Notes under the pieces: model-generated
Database searches by the model: none
What the model was told of the DNA's origin: nothing
Seen by the model: the letters and a program-made list of their open reading frames with translations, nothing else
Shown here: piece by piece, positions 49,857-58,575 of the stretch
How positions within the stretch are numbered: the stretch's first letter is position 1
How the letters are laid out: each line of letters starts with the position of its first letter
Made by a program: the position numbers and the translations under genes
From: Haloglomus litoreum
Lineage (GTDB): Archaea; Halobacteriota; Halobacteria; Halobacteriales; Haloarculaceae
Direction of reading: 5' to 3'
DNA length: 64,000 nucleotides
Assembly: GCF_029338515.1 (NCBI RefSeq)
Contig: NZ_CP119988.1
Span: forward strand, 4,402,001-4,466,000

Positions 49857-51539
49857 ATGTCGACCGACGATGGACTGGACGACCGTCCAGTCGACGAGGT
49901 GACCATCGACAGCATGCTGCGGGCCAGGGGGGAGAAGATACCTGACGAGACCGCGCTGGTCTACGGCCCGACCGACACCCGCGTCACGTACGGGGAGCTG
50001 GACGAGGCGGCCAACCGCATCGCCAACGGCCTCCGCGACCTGGGCGTCTCTCCCGGGGCGAACGTCTCGTTCATGTCGGCGCAGCCGCTGGAGACGGTGC
50101 TCGCGATGGCCGGCATCAACCGGGCCGGCGCGGTGTACGCGCCAATCAACTTCGAGTACGAGGGCGACACGCTCTCCTACCAGCTGAACGACACGGACCC
50201 GGCGGTGCTGGTCATCGCGGACCGCCTCCTCGGCCGGCTCGACGCCGTCGCCGACGACCTGACCACCGACCCCGCGGTCGTCTCGCTCTCGACCGACGCC
50301 GGGGACGCCGCGCCGGCCGACATCGACCCGGACGCGACGTTCGCCGACCTCCGGGCGGCCTCGCCCGAGGACCCCGGCATCGACGTCACCTGGGACGACC
50401 CGGCCAGCATCGTCTACACCTCCGGGACGACCGGGATGCCGAAGGGCGTGGTCATCCCGCACCGGTGGATCTTCGCCAACTACACCGAGCCCAAGCGGGC
50501 GCTGCTGGACGGCGAGGACGTGGTCCACACCTCGCTCCCGCTGTACCACATCGGCGGCATCTACGCCGACGTGGTGGCGGGGCTCACGGCGGGCGGGATG
50601 GTGGCGCTGTGGGACCGCTTCTCGCCGGAGGCGTTCTGGGACCGCATCGCCGAGTACGAGGCCACCTCCGCGACGTTCATCTCGGTGATGATGCCGTGGC
50701 TCCGGCGCTCGCCCGAGTCCCCGACCGACGACGAGAACACCCTCAGCAAGGTCCACATGCAGCCGCTGCCCGAGGACTACGAGTCGATGGCCGAGCGGTT
50801 CGGCTTCGACGTCGTGACCGTCGCGTTCGCCCAGACCGAGAGCGGCGCCCCCATCGTCGGCGTCATCCGGACGGACGGCCTCGGGGGCACGCCCGAGGGC
50901 TACCGGCGCGGCCTCCGCCCGGACGCCGTCGAGGAGCGGGCCCGCGAGCGTGGCCTCCCGGTGGTCGAGAGCGTGGACGGGGAGCGCTACATGGGCCGGG
51001 TCCGCGAGGACATCCTCGAGGTGGCGGTGCTCGACGAACGCGACGAACGGGTCGAGCCCGGGACCGTCGGCGAGCTCTGCGTGCGCCCGAAGCGCCCGGG
51101 GCTGCTGATGCAGGAGTACCATGCCAAGCCCGAGCGGACGGTCGAGGCGACGCGGAACTGCTGGTTCCACACCGGCGACGCCGCCTACGAGTCGGACGGC
51201 GACTACTACTTCGTCGACCGGCTGGGTGACGTCATCCGCCGCCGGGGCGAGAACATCTCCTCGATGCAGATCCAGGACGCCGTCGCGGCCCACGAGGCGG
51301 TCGATGCCGCGGCCGTGTTCCCGATCCCCGCCCCAGAGGGCGGCGAGGACCGCATCGGCCTCGCGGTCACGCCGGTCGAGGGCGACGACCTCACCGAGGC
51401 GGACATCGACGCGCATCTCGACGGGCGGCTCCCGGAGTTCATGCACCCGGACGAGACGTTCGTCGTCGACGAGATCCCCACGACCGAGACCCAGAAGATG
51501 GAGAAGTACAAGCTCCGGGAGCGACTCCTCGATGACTGA
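49857..51539 (+). CDS. Second class I acyl-CoA ligase (crotonobetaine/carnitine-CoA ligase-like)
   Basis: A 560-residue AMP-dependent synthetase with SIVYTSGTTGMPKGVVIPHRW, VVTVAFAQTESGAP, CWFHTGDAAYESDGDYYFVDRLGDVIRRRGENISSMQIQDAV, and a C-terminal end TTETQKMEKYKLRERL in place of the usual GKV Lys loop (KMEKYKL may supply the Lys). The VDRLGDVIRRRGENIS motif resembles CaiC-type ligases. It overlaps the carboxyltransferase gene by eight bases, suggesting one operon. TTATTCAAC near 49828-49836 supports ATG 49857. Confidence 0.92.
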   Translation: MSTDDGLDDRPVDEVTIDSMLRARGEKIPDETALVYGPTDTRVTYGELDEAANRIANGLRDLGVSPGANVSFMSAQPLETVLAMAGINRAGAVYAPINFEYEGDTLSYQLNDTDPAVLVIADRLLGRLDAVADDLTTDPAVVSLSTDAGDAAPADIDPDATFADLRAASPEDPGIDVTWDDPASIVYTSGTTGMPKGVVIPHRWIFANYTEPKRALLDGEDVVHTSLPLYHIGGIYADVVAGLTAGGMVALWDRFSPEAFWDRIAEYEATSATFISVMMPWLRRSPESPTDDENTLSKVHMQPLPEDYESMAERFGFDVVTVAFAQTESGAPIVGVIRTDGLGGTPEGYRRGLRPDAVEERARERGLPVVESVDGERYMGRVREDILEVAVLDERDERVEPGTVGELCVRPKRPGLLMQEYHAKPERTVEATRNCWFHTGDAAYESDGDYYFVDRLGDVIRRRGENISSMQIQDAVAAHEAVDAAAVFPIPAPEGGEDRIGLAVTPVEGDDLTEADIDAHLDGRLPEFMHPDETFVVDEIPTTETQKMEKYKLRERLLDD

Positions 51540-53133
51540 CGACGACCCCACCCCCGACCCCGACGCGGCGGACGACCCGTTCGAGAAGGTCCGCCGGGCA
51601 CACGACGCACTGAGCGACGAGGCCCGCGAGGCCGCGGTGGCCTACCAGCACGACCTCGGGAAGCTGACCGCGCGCGAGCGGCTGGACTACCTGCTCGACG
51701 ACGGCAGTTTCGAGGAGGTCGGTCGGCTCGCGGCCCCGATGCCGACCACGCCGGAGACGGTGGACTGGGAGCGCGAGGACGCCCCCGCCGACGGTGTCGT
51801 CACCGGCTTCGGCGAGGTGGACGGCCGGCCGGTCGCGCTCATCGCGGCCGACTTCACGGTCAAGGGCGGCTCCATCGGCCACGCCGGCGGGCGGAAGATG
51901 GAGCGGGTCTCCGAGCGCGCGCTGGAGCGCGGGCTCCCGCTCGTGATGCTCCACGACGGCGGCGGCCACCGCATCCAGGAGGGGCTCGACGCCGCGCCGT
52001 TCGCCCGGGGGGACGCCGGCTTCTCGCAGCTCCAGACCGCGCTCTCGGGCTGGGTCCCGGTCGTCTCCGCGATGATGGGCCCGGCGTTCGCCGCGTCGAC
52101 CAACTTCGCGGCGCTCTCGGACTTCGTCCCCATCGTCGACGGGACCGGGCAGATGGGCATCGCCGGCCCCGCGCTCGTGGAGGCGGCCATGGGCATCGAG
52201 GGGAGCAAGGAGGAACTCGGCGGCGCGGAGTTCCAGACCGTCGAGACCGGCGCCGCGGACCTCGCGTGCGAGAACGACGAGGCCTGCCTGGACGCCATCA
52301 AGCGCTACCTCTCCTACCTCCCGCGCAACGCCCGGCGCGAGCCGCCGAGCACGGACCCGACGCCCCCGTCGGACGAACAGATCGACCGCCTCAGCGGCCT
52401 GATTCCCCGGAATCCCCGCAAGGGGTTCGACATCCACGCCATCATCGACGGCATCGTCGACCGCGACTCCGTCTTCGAGCTCAAGCCGCGCTACGCCCGG
52501 AACGTCGTGACCGCGTTCGCCCGGCTCGACGGGGACCCCATCGGCGTCATCGCGAACAACCCCCGTATCAAGGCCGGCACCATCGACACGCGCGCCTCGG
52601 AGAAGGCCTCGCACTTCGCCTCGCTCTGTGACGCGTTCGGCCTGCCTCTCCTCACGCTGGTCGACGTCCCCGGCGTCCTCCCGGGGCCGGACTCCGAGCG
52701 CGAGGGGGTCGCCCGCCACTCCGCCAAACTCCCGTTCGAACTCGCCCGGGCGACCGTCCCCGTCGCCAACATCGTCCTCCGGCGTGGCTACGGCTTCGGC
52801 TACGTCGCGATGGGCGGGGGGCGCTCGCTGAACTCCGAACTGACGGTGCTGTGGCCGACCGCCGAGCTCGCCGCGATGGGCATCGAGGGGGCCGTCGACA
52901 TCGTCTACGGCGACCGCATCGAGGCGGCCGACGACCCGGCGGCCGAGCGCGAGCGCCTCATCCAGAAGTTCACCGACCGGACGGACGCCGTCCGGGCATC
53001 GGCCCGCGTCGGCACCGACGGCGTCATCCAGCCCGAGGAGACCCGCGAGCGGGTCATCCGGGCGTTCGCCCGCGGCGACGAGCCACACGACGACGACTGG
53101 CCGCCGAAGAAACACCCCATCAACCCCATCTGA
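51532..53133 (+). CDS. Acyl-CoA carboxylase carboxyltransferase subunit (PccB/MmdA type)
   Basis: A 533-residue double-crotonase-fold carboxyltransferase: LTARERLDYLLDDGSFEEVGRLAAP at the start, GGRKMERVSERALERGLPLVMLHDGGGHRIQEG (acyl-CoA side), and, in the second half, NNPRIKAGTIDTRASEKASHFASLCDAFGLPLLTLVDVPGVLPGP and GYVAMGGG. It transfers carboxyl from biotin to acetyl- or propionyl-CoA. No biotin carrier or carboxylase gene is in the window. Start ATG 51532 overlaps the ligase stop by eight bases. Confidence 0.92.
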   Translation: MTDDDPTPDPDAADDPFEKVRRAHDALSDEAREAAVAYQHDLGKLTARERLDYLLDDGSFEEVGRLAAPMPTTPETVDWEREDAPADGVVTGFGEVDGRPVALIAADFTVKGGSIGHAGGRKMERVSERALERGLPLVMLHDGGGHRIQEGLDAAPFARGDAGFSQLQTALSGWVPVVSAMMGPAFAASTNFAALSDFVPIVDGTGQMGIAGPALVEAAMGIEGSKEELGGAEFQTVETGAADLACENDEACLDAIKRYLSYLPRNARREPPSTDPTPPSDEQIDRLSGLIPRNPRKGFDIHAIIDGIVDRDSVFELKPRYARNVVTAFARLDGDPIGVIANNPRIKAGTIDTRASEKASHFASLCDAFGLPLLTLVDVPGVLPGPDSEREGVARHSAKLPFELARATVPVANIVLRRGYGFGYVAMGGGRSLNSELTVLWPTAELAAMGIEGAVDIVYGDRIEAADDPAAERERLIQKFTDRTDAVRASARVGTDGVIQPEETRERVIRAFARGDEPHDDDWPPKKHPINPI

Positions 53134-53214
53134 GGCGGGCCGGCGGCCGCCGCCGGTTCCGGCCGGCGTCCGCCGTCGCCGGGGTTTACCTCGCCGCCCG
53201 CCCCAGAGCGGGGC

Positions 53215-53625
53215 ATGACCGACGCGAACCACGAGTTCATCGCCGAGCACGACCACCTCCGTGGGCTGGGCATCACCATCGAGGCCCAGGAGGAGGGGTG
53301 GGTCCGTGCCTCGCTGCCCCACCGCGACGAGCTCACGAACCCCGGGAGCGACAACATCCAGGGCGGCGTGGTGTCGACGCTCATCGACCACCTCGGCGGG
53401 GCCGTCCTGCGCACGACGCTGGCGGACCCGCTGGCGACGCCGCACGCCTCGACCGACCTCAACGTCTCCTTCCTCCGACCGGCAGACGGCGACCTGACCG
53501 CCGAGGGGACCGCGCTGCGGGTCGGGGGCTCGATGGCCGTCGTCCGGGTCGAGGTGACCACCGGCACGGGCGAGGACGAGCGACTGGTCGCGGAGGGGCG
53601 GGTCACGCTGCACGTCAGGCGGTAG
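53215..53625 (+). CDS. PaaI-type hotdog thioesterase
   Basis: A 136-residue single hotdog domain: HLRGLGITIEAQEEGWVRASLPHRDELTNPGSDNIQGGVVSTLIDHLGGAV, with the conserved N-x-x-G-x-x-GG-type turn and Asp of the helix (STLIDH), and DLNVSFLRPADGDLTAEGTAL. It would hydrolyse acyl-CoA thioesters, fitting next to CoA ligases and a carboxylase. GGTTTACC at 53182-53189 supports ATG 53215. Confidence 0.92.
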   Translation: MTDANHEFIAEHDHLRGLGITIEAQEEGWVRASLPHRDELTNPGSDNIQGGVVSTLIDHLGGAVLRTTLADPLATPHASTDLNVSFLRPADGDLTAEGTALRVGGSMAVVRVEVTTGTGEDERLVAEGRVTLHVRR

Positions 53626-53685
53626 GCGGTCCCGGGCACCTCCGGCCACGCCGGGGTTTATCCGGAATCGGCCCGGAGCCGCGGC

Positions 53686-54162
53686 ATGGAGCGAGTCGAC
53701 ATCGACGACGTGGCCCAGGCGGCACTCAGCGGCCCGGTCGACCGGCGCGACGTGGGGCGGGCGCTGGGCGCGACCGACGTGGCGGTGATGTACTACGAGC
53801 TCGAGCCGGGGGAGAACTTCTCCGGCGGCTACCACACGCACCTCGACCAGGAAGAGCTGTTCATCGTCCTCGACGGCGAGGCGGAGTTCAGGACCGAGGA
53901 CGGCAAGGTGGCCGTCGCGGCGGGCGAGGCCATCCGGTTCGCGCCCGGCGAGTTCCAGACGGGCTACAACCACTACGACAGCGACGAGCCGGTCCGGGGG
54001 CTCGCGCTCGGCGCGCCCGCCGGGATGGACGAGACCGTCTCGATGTTCCAGTGCCCGGACTGCGGCGAGGAGGGGGAACACGACGTGGACCTCGACGAGA
54101 CCGGCGGGACCGTCACGACGACCTGCCGGGCGTGTGGCTTCGTGATGGAGACCGAGCCCTGA
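53686..54162 (+). CDS. Cupin fused to a C-terminal zinc ribbon
   Basis: A 158-residue protein. The cupin domain has GGYHTHLDQEELFIVLDGEAEF (H50, H52, E56/E57, metal ligands) and a second motif FAPGEFQTGYNHYD. After it, residues 120-152 carry a zinc ribbon CPDC/CRAC (C123, C126, C147, C150), which is uncommon for small cupins. It could bind nucleic acid or be structural. GGTTTATC at 53654-53661 supports ATG 53686. Confidence 0.85.
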   Translation: MERVDIDDVAQAALSGPVDRRDVGRALGATDVAVMYYELEPGENFSGGYHTHLDQEELFIVLDGEAEFRTEDGKVAVAAGEAIRFAPGEFQTGYNHYDSDEPVRGLALGAPAGMDETVSMFQCPDCGEEGEHDVDLDETGGTVTTTCRACGFVMETEP

Positions 54163-54188
54163 GTCGGAGCCTCGGCGCTGATGACGCC

Positions 54189-55061
54189 TCAGACACGGAT
54201 GACGGGCGCGTCGAGCCAGTCGCTCGCGGCGGCCGCGTCCGGGAAGCGACGGGCGGGCCGGGCGGCCAGCACCACCGGCGCGGCCAGCGGCGCCACCCGC
54301 GCCAGCGCCAGGCGAGCAGTGACGGGGTCGGCCCTGGCCAGGTCCGTCGCCCGGCTACCGGGGGTCGCGACGACGGCCGCCGTCACCCGCTCGCGAACGC
54401 GGTCGGGGAGGTCGGCCCGTGCCTCGCGCCGGGCGTTGGCCAGGGCGTCCTCCAGTTCCAGCCGTCGCTCCCGGGCGTCCCGCGCGGCCCGGGCCTGCTC
54501 GCGGGCGCGGGCGAGCGCCTGCTCGGCGGCCGCGTGCTCGGTCTCGGCCTCGGCGAGGGCCCGCTGGGCCGTCTCCAGGGCGGCCTCGGCGTCGGCGGTA
54601 TCGGCCCCGGCCTCCCGGAGGGCCTGCACCCGGCCACGGCACGTCGCGACCCGCTCGCGCCGGCGCTCGACGTCGGCACCGGCGTCGGCCACGCGCTCGC
54701 GGGCCGCGCGGAGGTCGACGGCCGGCGGGTCGTGGTCCGCGAGTCGGGCTGCCAGCTCCTCGATGCGGGCCCGGTTCGACGCGCGGTGGCCGAGCGCCCG
54801 GGCGACGGCCGCCAGCGCACGCCGGCGGGCGAGCGCGCGGCCGTCGACCAGCCCGACGTGCTCGTGCGCCGCATCGGGCGCCGGGCAGCGGACGCGGTCG
54901 TCGTCGGGGTCACGGACGGCCGCCGCGAGTGCGTCGGGCGCGATAGCGGGCGCGTCGGGCCGGGCCGCGAGGTCGAGAGCCCGACCCCACCACTCCCCGT
55001 CGCCGAGACGGACCCGGACGCGAGCGCGAGCGTCGGCGGCCCCGGGCGCCGTCGCAGTCAT
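54189..55061 (-). CDS. Haloarchaeal DUF7856-like protein with long coiled coil
   Basis: A 290-residue acidic protein: a beta start (VRVRLGDGEWWGRALDLAARPDAPAIAPDAL), then AHEHVGLVDG, a very Ala/Arg-rich helical middle (about 90-235) that reads as a coiled coil (RRERVATCRGRVQALREAGADTAD...), and a C-terminus ending DWLDAPVIRV. It matches the haloarchaeal DUF7856 family by memory; function unknown. ATG 55061 overlaps the stop of the upstream gene (ATGA). Confidence 0.7.
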   Translation of the reverse strand: MTATAPGAADARARVRVRLGDGEWWGRALDLAARPDAPAIAPDALAAAVRDPDDDRVRCPAPDAAHEHVGLVDGRALARRRALAAVARALGHRASNRARIEELAARLADHDPPAVDLRAARERVADAGADVERRRERVATCRGRVQALREAGADTADAEAALETAQRALAEAETEHAAAEQALARAREQARAARDARERRLELEDALANARREARADLPDRVRERVTAAVVATPGSRATDLARADPVTARLALARVAPLAAPVVLAARPARRFPDAAAASDWLDAPVIRV

Positions 55062-55408
55062 CGCCCGTCGGGGAGGTCGCGTCGCTTCAGGGCCGCCGGG
55101 TCCGGGTGGTCGGTGCCGGCGGCGAACCGGCGATAGGGCGTGCTCGGCTCGTCGCGCGCCTCGTACGCGGCGGCGGCCTCGCGGACCTCGGGGTCGGCAT
55201 CGGCGAACTCGTTGAACGGGCGGGTCCGCTCGACCTGCACGTCGTCGGAGTGTTTCTCGCGCAACCGGCAAGCGAGGAAGGCGCCGTGTCCGGTCGCCTC
55301 GAACAGCGCGGCACGGCCGAACCGCCGGACGACCGTCTCCTCGTGGGCGCGACAGACGTTCCGCAGGTCGCGCCGGGCCGCCCGCGAGTAGGTCACCACC
55401 AGCAGCAC
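55058..55408 (-). CDS. Haloarchaeal small protein, DUF7855-like, co-translated
   Basis: A 116-residue basic-acidic protein: LLVVTYSRAARRDLRNVCRAHEETVVRRFGRAALFEATGHGAFLACRLREKHSDDVQVERTRPFNEFADADPEV. It looks like a conserved DUF7855-type haloarchaeal protein (name from memory). The Cys/His residues are scattered. GTG start at 55408 is fixed by AAATTTAC (55434-55441, minus strand). Its stop overlaps the next gene start. Confidence 0.68.
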   Translation of the reverse strand: MLLVVTYSRAARRDLRNVCRAHEETVVRRFGRAALFEATGHGAFLACRLREKHSDDVQVERTRPFNEFADADPEVREAAAAYEARDEPSTPYRRFAAGTDHPDPAALKRRDLPDGR

Positions 55409-55565
55409 GGCCGGCCCTGTTCCCCGATGTGACGTAAATTTACTGCATGGAACGACCGCCGGAACGAAGGCGGTCGCGAGGCCGGGCGGCGCCGGCAGAC
55501 GCCGGCAGCGGGGCGTCGCGGCGGGAGTCGTGCGATTCAAGTAGTCGCTCGGCCTCGTTCCCCGT

Positions 55566-55937
55566 ATGAAATTCCAGGGCCGCTCCACGACGAAGCGAAC
55601 CGGTGGCCGGCGACGCCGGACCCACAAGAAGCGCAAGCACCAGATGGGCCACTCCCCGACGGAGACCCGCGTCGGCGAACCCCGCCTGAAGACGGTCGAC
55701 GCCCGCGGCGGCACGACCAAGGTCCGTGCCATCACGACGAACCGCGCGACCGTCGCCACGGACGACGGCACCGTCAGCGCCGAGGTCGAGAACGTCGCCG
55801 AGAACGACGCCAACCCGAACTACGTCCGCCGTAACATCGTCACGAAGGGCGCCATCGTCGAGACCTCCGAAGGTCGGGCCCGCGTCACCTCCCGACCCGG
55901 CCAGGACGGCCAGATCAACGCCGTCCTCGTCGAGTAG
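55566..55937 (+). CDS. rps8e: 30S ribosomal protein S8e
   Basis: A 123-residue ribosomal protein, recognised by MKFQGRSTTKRTGGRRRRTHKKRKHQMGHSPTETRVGEPRL, the archaeal S8e signature, and an acidic beta-rich remainder (VSAEVENVAENDANPNYVRRNIVTKGAIVE). It is a small-subunit component in Archaea and Eukarya, with no bacterial counterpart. Strong house-keeping codon use. Divergent from the DUF7855-like gene. Confidence 0.98.
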   Translation: MKFQGRSTTKRTGGRRRRTHKKRKHQMGHSPTETRVGEPRLKTVDARGGTTKVRAITTNRATVATDDGTVSAEVENVAENDANPNYVRRNIVTKGAIVETSEGRARVTSRPGQDGQINAVLVE

Positions 55938-56016
55938 TCGCCCCCCGGAGCGCCCGGACCGTTCTCCTCCCGCTCCCGCGGAGCGTTTATCACCCCGGCA
56001 GCCGTCGCCGTCGCCG

Positions 56017-56802
56017 ATGGACCCGGTCCGCCAGGTGATGGACGCCGTCGCCGACACCGACGCCGGGACCGACCTCTACGGCGCGCTCGCCCCGCTGTAC
56101 GACCGCTTCTTCGCCGAGCGCTGCGACTACGATGCGCTCGCAGCGTTCGTCTCGGACCAGGCGCCAGCGGGAGCCACGTCGGCCGCCGCCGGTGCCTGTG
56201 GTACCGGGCGACTGCTCGCCCGCCTGGCCGACCGGTACGACCGGGCGGTCGGTCTCGACACCAGCGCGACGATGCTCCGGCTGGCCGCCGGCCGGACCGA
56301 CGCGGCGCTGGTCCGTGCTGACCTCCGGACGGTCGTCGCGCCCGACGCGTTCGACCTCCTCACCGTGACCGGGAACTCGCTGGCGCACCTCCCCCCGGGC
56401 GACCCCGACGGCGTTCGGACGGCGTTCGAGCGTGCCGCCGAGAGCCTGCGCCCCGGCGGAACGCTGGTCTGTGACTTCATGCTGACCGACAGCCTGGTGC
56501 ACGGCTACACGACCGAGGACGCGGTCGAGTCGGACCGGTACCGGGTGGACCGACGGGTCGTCGTGAACGTCGAGGACCGGGGCCCGGACAGGCTCGGCCG
56601 GGCGGGACGCTACGACTACGAGTTCACGCTCCGCGACCGGGACGCCGACGAGACCGTCGAGGCCGAGGCGGCGCTCCCCATCAGGGTGTTCGAGCCGGCG
56701 GCGCTGCTCGGGGTGGCGCAGGCGGCCGGGTTCACCGAGGCGGCCCTCGTCGACCCGCCGACACCGTACGGCGGCGGGCTGGTGGCGCGGCTGCCGGAGT
56801 GA
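56017..56802 (+). CDS. Class I SAM-dependent methyltransferase
   Basis: A 261-residue Rossmann methyltransferase. AAGACGTGRLLARLADRYDRAVGLDTSATMLRLA is the SAM-binding motif I region, DLLTVTGNSLAHLPPGDPDGVRTAFERAAESLRPGGTLVCDFM motif II-IV. C-terminal beta extension (VFEPAALLGVAQAAGFTEAALVD). Target unknown. ATG 56017 has a GTTTATC box at 55985-55991. Confidence 0.88.
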   Translation: MDPVRQVMDAVADTDAGTDLYGALAPLYDRFFAERCDYDALAAFVSDQAPAGATSAAAGACGTGRLLARLADRYDRAVGLDTSATMLRLAAGRTDAALVRADLRTVVAPDAFDLLTVTGNSLAHLPPGDPDGVRTAFERAAESLRPGGTLVCDFMLTDSLVHGYTTEDAVESDRYRVDRRVVVNVEDRGPDRLGRAGRYDYEFTLRDRDADETVEAEAALPIRVFEPAALLGVAQAAGFTEAALVDPPTPYGGGLVARLPE

Positions 56803-56898
56803 CCGCCGGAACGCCGGTCGCCCGGGCGTCCTGGGGCGGTTCCGGTGCGCCACGGCGGCCGGACAAGGTCCATATCCATCGAGCGCCTGGACCCGAAC

Positions 56899-57192
56899 AT
56901 GACCCGAACGCTGGACGGCGAGGTGCTCCACGTCGTCGGGCCGGAGGAACTGGACGACTACGACATCGAGGACGAGCTCCGGGCGCTCGCGGAGTCGCGC
57001 TACGTCCTCGTCTGCCGGGCCGGCGGGAAGCCCTCCTGGTTCGAGCGGGTGCGCTCCTTTTTCACGCGCCGCCCCATCGAGGCGACGACGCTGGTCTCGG
57101 AGACGGGCGCCGCCGAGGGCGACGAGGTGACGGCGACGGTCCGGGAGACGGACCTCCCGGGCGTGTACGAGGCGACGGAGCTGCGGACCTGA
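56899..57192 (+). CDS. Haloarchaeal small protein, DUF7526-like
   Basis: A 97-residue acidic protein (MTRTLDGEVLHVVGPEELDDYDIEDELRALAESRYVLVCRAGGKPSW ... DLPGVYEATELRT). No catalytic motif. DUF7526 is a guess from memory. The ATG at 56899 is set by a CCATATCC stretch (56870-56877) at the leaderless distance. It converges with a site-2 protease gene (12 bp gap). Confidence 0.65.
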   Translation: MTRTLDGEVLHVVGPEELDDYDIEDELRALAESRYVLVCRAGGKPSWFERVRSFFTRRPIEATTLVSETGAAEGDEVTATVRETDLPGVYEATELRT

Positions 57193-57204
57193 AACGGGGG
57201 GCGG

Positions 57205-58380
57205 TCAGAAGCCGCTGACGTACTGGAACGGGACCGGCGTGAAGCAGAGCAGCCCCAGCGCGAAGGTGAGCAGCCCCACGGCCATCCGCTTGCGGTCGAG
57301 CGGCTCCTCGTAGATGGGCGTCGCGTGGCCCGCGTACGCCAGCCCGATGGTGATGAACCCCCAGAACGTCCAGATGGCGACCGAGTCGCGGATGTCCAGC
57401 CCCTGCACGAAGAACAGGTAGCCCGCGAGCGCGAACAGGGCCAGCGGGACGAACGCGGCGACGCGCTCGGCCTGCTCGCCGGCCATCGCACGGACGAGGT
57501 GGCCACCATCGAGCTGGCCGACGGGGATGAGGTTGAGGAAGGTGACGAACAGGCCGATCCAGCCGCCGAAGACGACCGGATTGACCGCGGTCGAGGGGTC
57601 GCTGTAGGTGAGCGGCTGACCCGTCAGCATCGACAGCCCGTGGAGCAGCGGCGGGTAGCCGAACTCGATGACGATGGCGTCCGGGCTGTTCTGGACGCTG
57701 GCCGGGACGCTGATGGGGTCCATCAGCAGCCCCACGGTGGAGACGACGACCGCGGCGACGAGGCCGGCGAGCGGCCCCGCGACGCCGATGTCGAACAGCG
57801 CGTCCCGGTCCGGGATGCGCCCCTTCATCCGGATGACCGCCCCCAGCGTCCCGATGAACGTCGGGACCGGGATGAAGTACGGCAACGAGGCGTCCACGTC
57901 GTGGTAGCGCGAGAGGACGTAGTGGCCGAGCTCGTGGATGCCCAGCACCGAGAGGACGGCGACCGAGAACTTCCAGGAGTCGCCGGTCACGAGGTCAAGC
58001 GGCGACGTGAGGGGTTCGTAGTACCAGATGGTGCCCGCGAACAGCGTCGTCAGAACCGTCAGCAGCAGCATCACGACGTTCGTCCACGGGATACCGTCGA
58101 TGCCCATGCTCCGCGGGTCGGCGACGAGGGCGTGCCGGCTCTGGTGGAGTTCGACCCCGGAGATGGGGTCGGTCTCGCTGTCCTTGACCGTCGTCAGCCG
58201 GACCTCGTAGCCGTGCTCGCGGAACAGCGGCCACACCTCCCGCTCCAGCGCCTGCTGGCCCACGCGGGGCTCGCCGACGTACACCAGCCGGTCGCCGTCC
58301 TGGCGGACCTCCTCGACGTGGAACGCCGACGAGAACGCCGCCACCGGCGGGCCCTCCGCCGGCGCGTCGAAATCCTCCAT
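57205..58380 (-). CDS. Site-2 protease family (M50) metalloprotease with N-terminal domain
   Basis: A 391-residue membrane protease. An N-terminal soluble domain (about 1-95; LVYVGEPRVGQQALEREVWPLFREHGYEVRLT) precedes the membrane core. HELGH (residues 149-153) is the zinc motif and NLIPVGQLDGGH (282-293) the third-ligand loop. This resembles the haloarchaeal/plant EGY-type S2P rather than the CBS-type at 9.8 kb. Function: intramembrane cleavage. ATG 58380 has a GATTTATTC box at 58405-58413 (minus strand). Confidence 0.93.
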   Translation of the reverse strand: MEDFDAPAEGPPVAAFSSAFHVEEVRQDGDRLVYVGEPRVGQQALEREVWPLFREHGYEVRLTTVKDSETDPISGVELHQSRHALVADPRSMGIDGIPWTNVVMLLLTVLTTLFAGTIWYYEPLTSPLDLVTGDSWKFSVAVLSVLGIHELGHYVLSRYHDVDASLPYFIPVPTFIGTLGAVIRMKGRIPDRDALFDIGVAGPLAGLVAAVVVSTVGLLMDPISVPASVQNSPDAIVIEFGYPPLLHGLSMLTGQPLTYSDPSTAVNPVVFGGWIGLFVTFLNLIPVGQLDGGHLVRAMAGEQAERVAAFVPLALFALAGYLFFVQGLDIRDSVAIWTFWGFITIGLAYAGHATPIYEEPLDRKRMAVGLLTFALGLLCFTPVPFQYVSGF

Positions 58381-58575
58381 CGTCGTCTAGTCGGGGACGA
58401 CGGCGAATAAATCCACGGTCCTCGGCCGTACTCCGGGGCGGAACGGCGCCGTCACGCCGTCGCTGGAGCGGCCACGGACCGACCAGGCGCTCGCGCCGCG
58501 CCCGGTCGCGGCCCGGCGATCCACGCCACCCCGCACCCGCCCGTTCAAGCGCCCCCGGCGCGTAGCCCGCCGACG

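Noticed and set aside
48033-51551. 1172-residue minus-strand open frame
   Set aside because: Antisense to two CoA ligases with full motifs; composition is that of a GC-driven shadow frame.
51439-54081. 880-residue minus-strand open frame
   Set aside because: Antisense to the carboxyltransferase, thioesterase and cupin genes; no recognisable domain.
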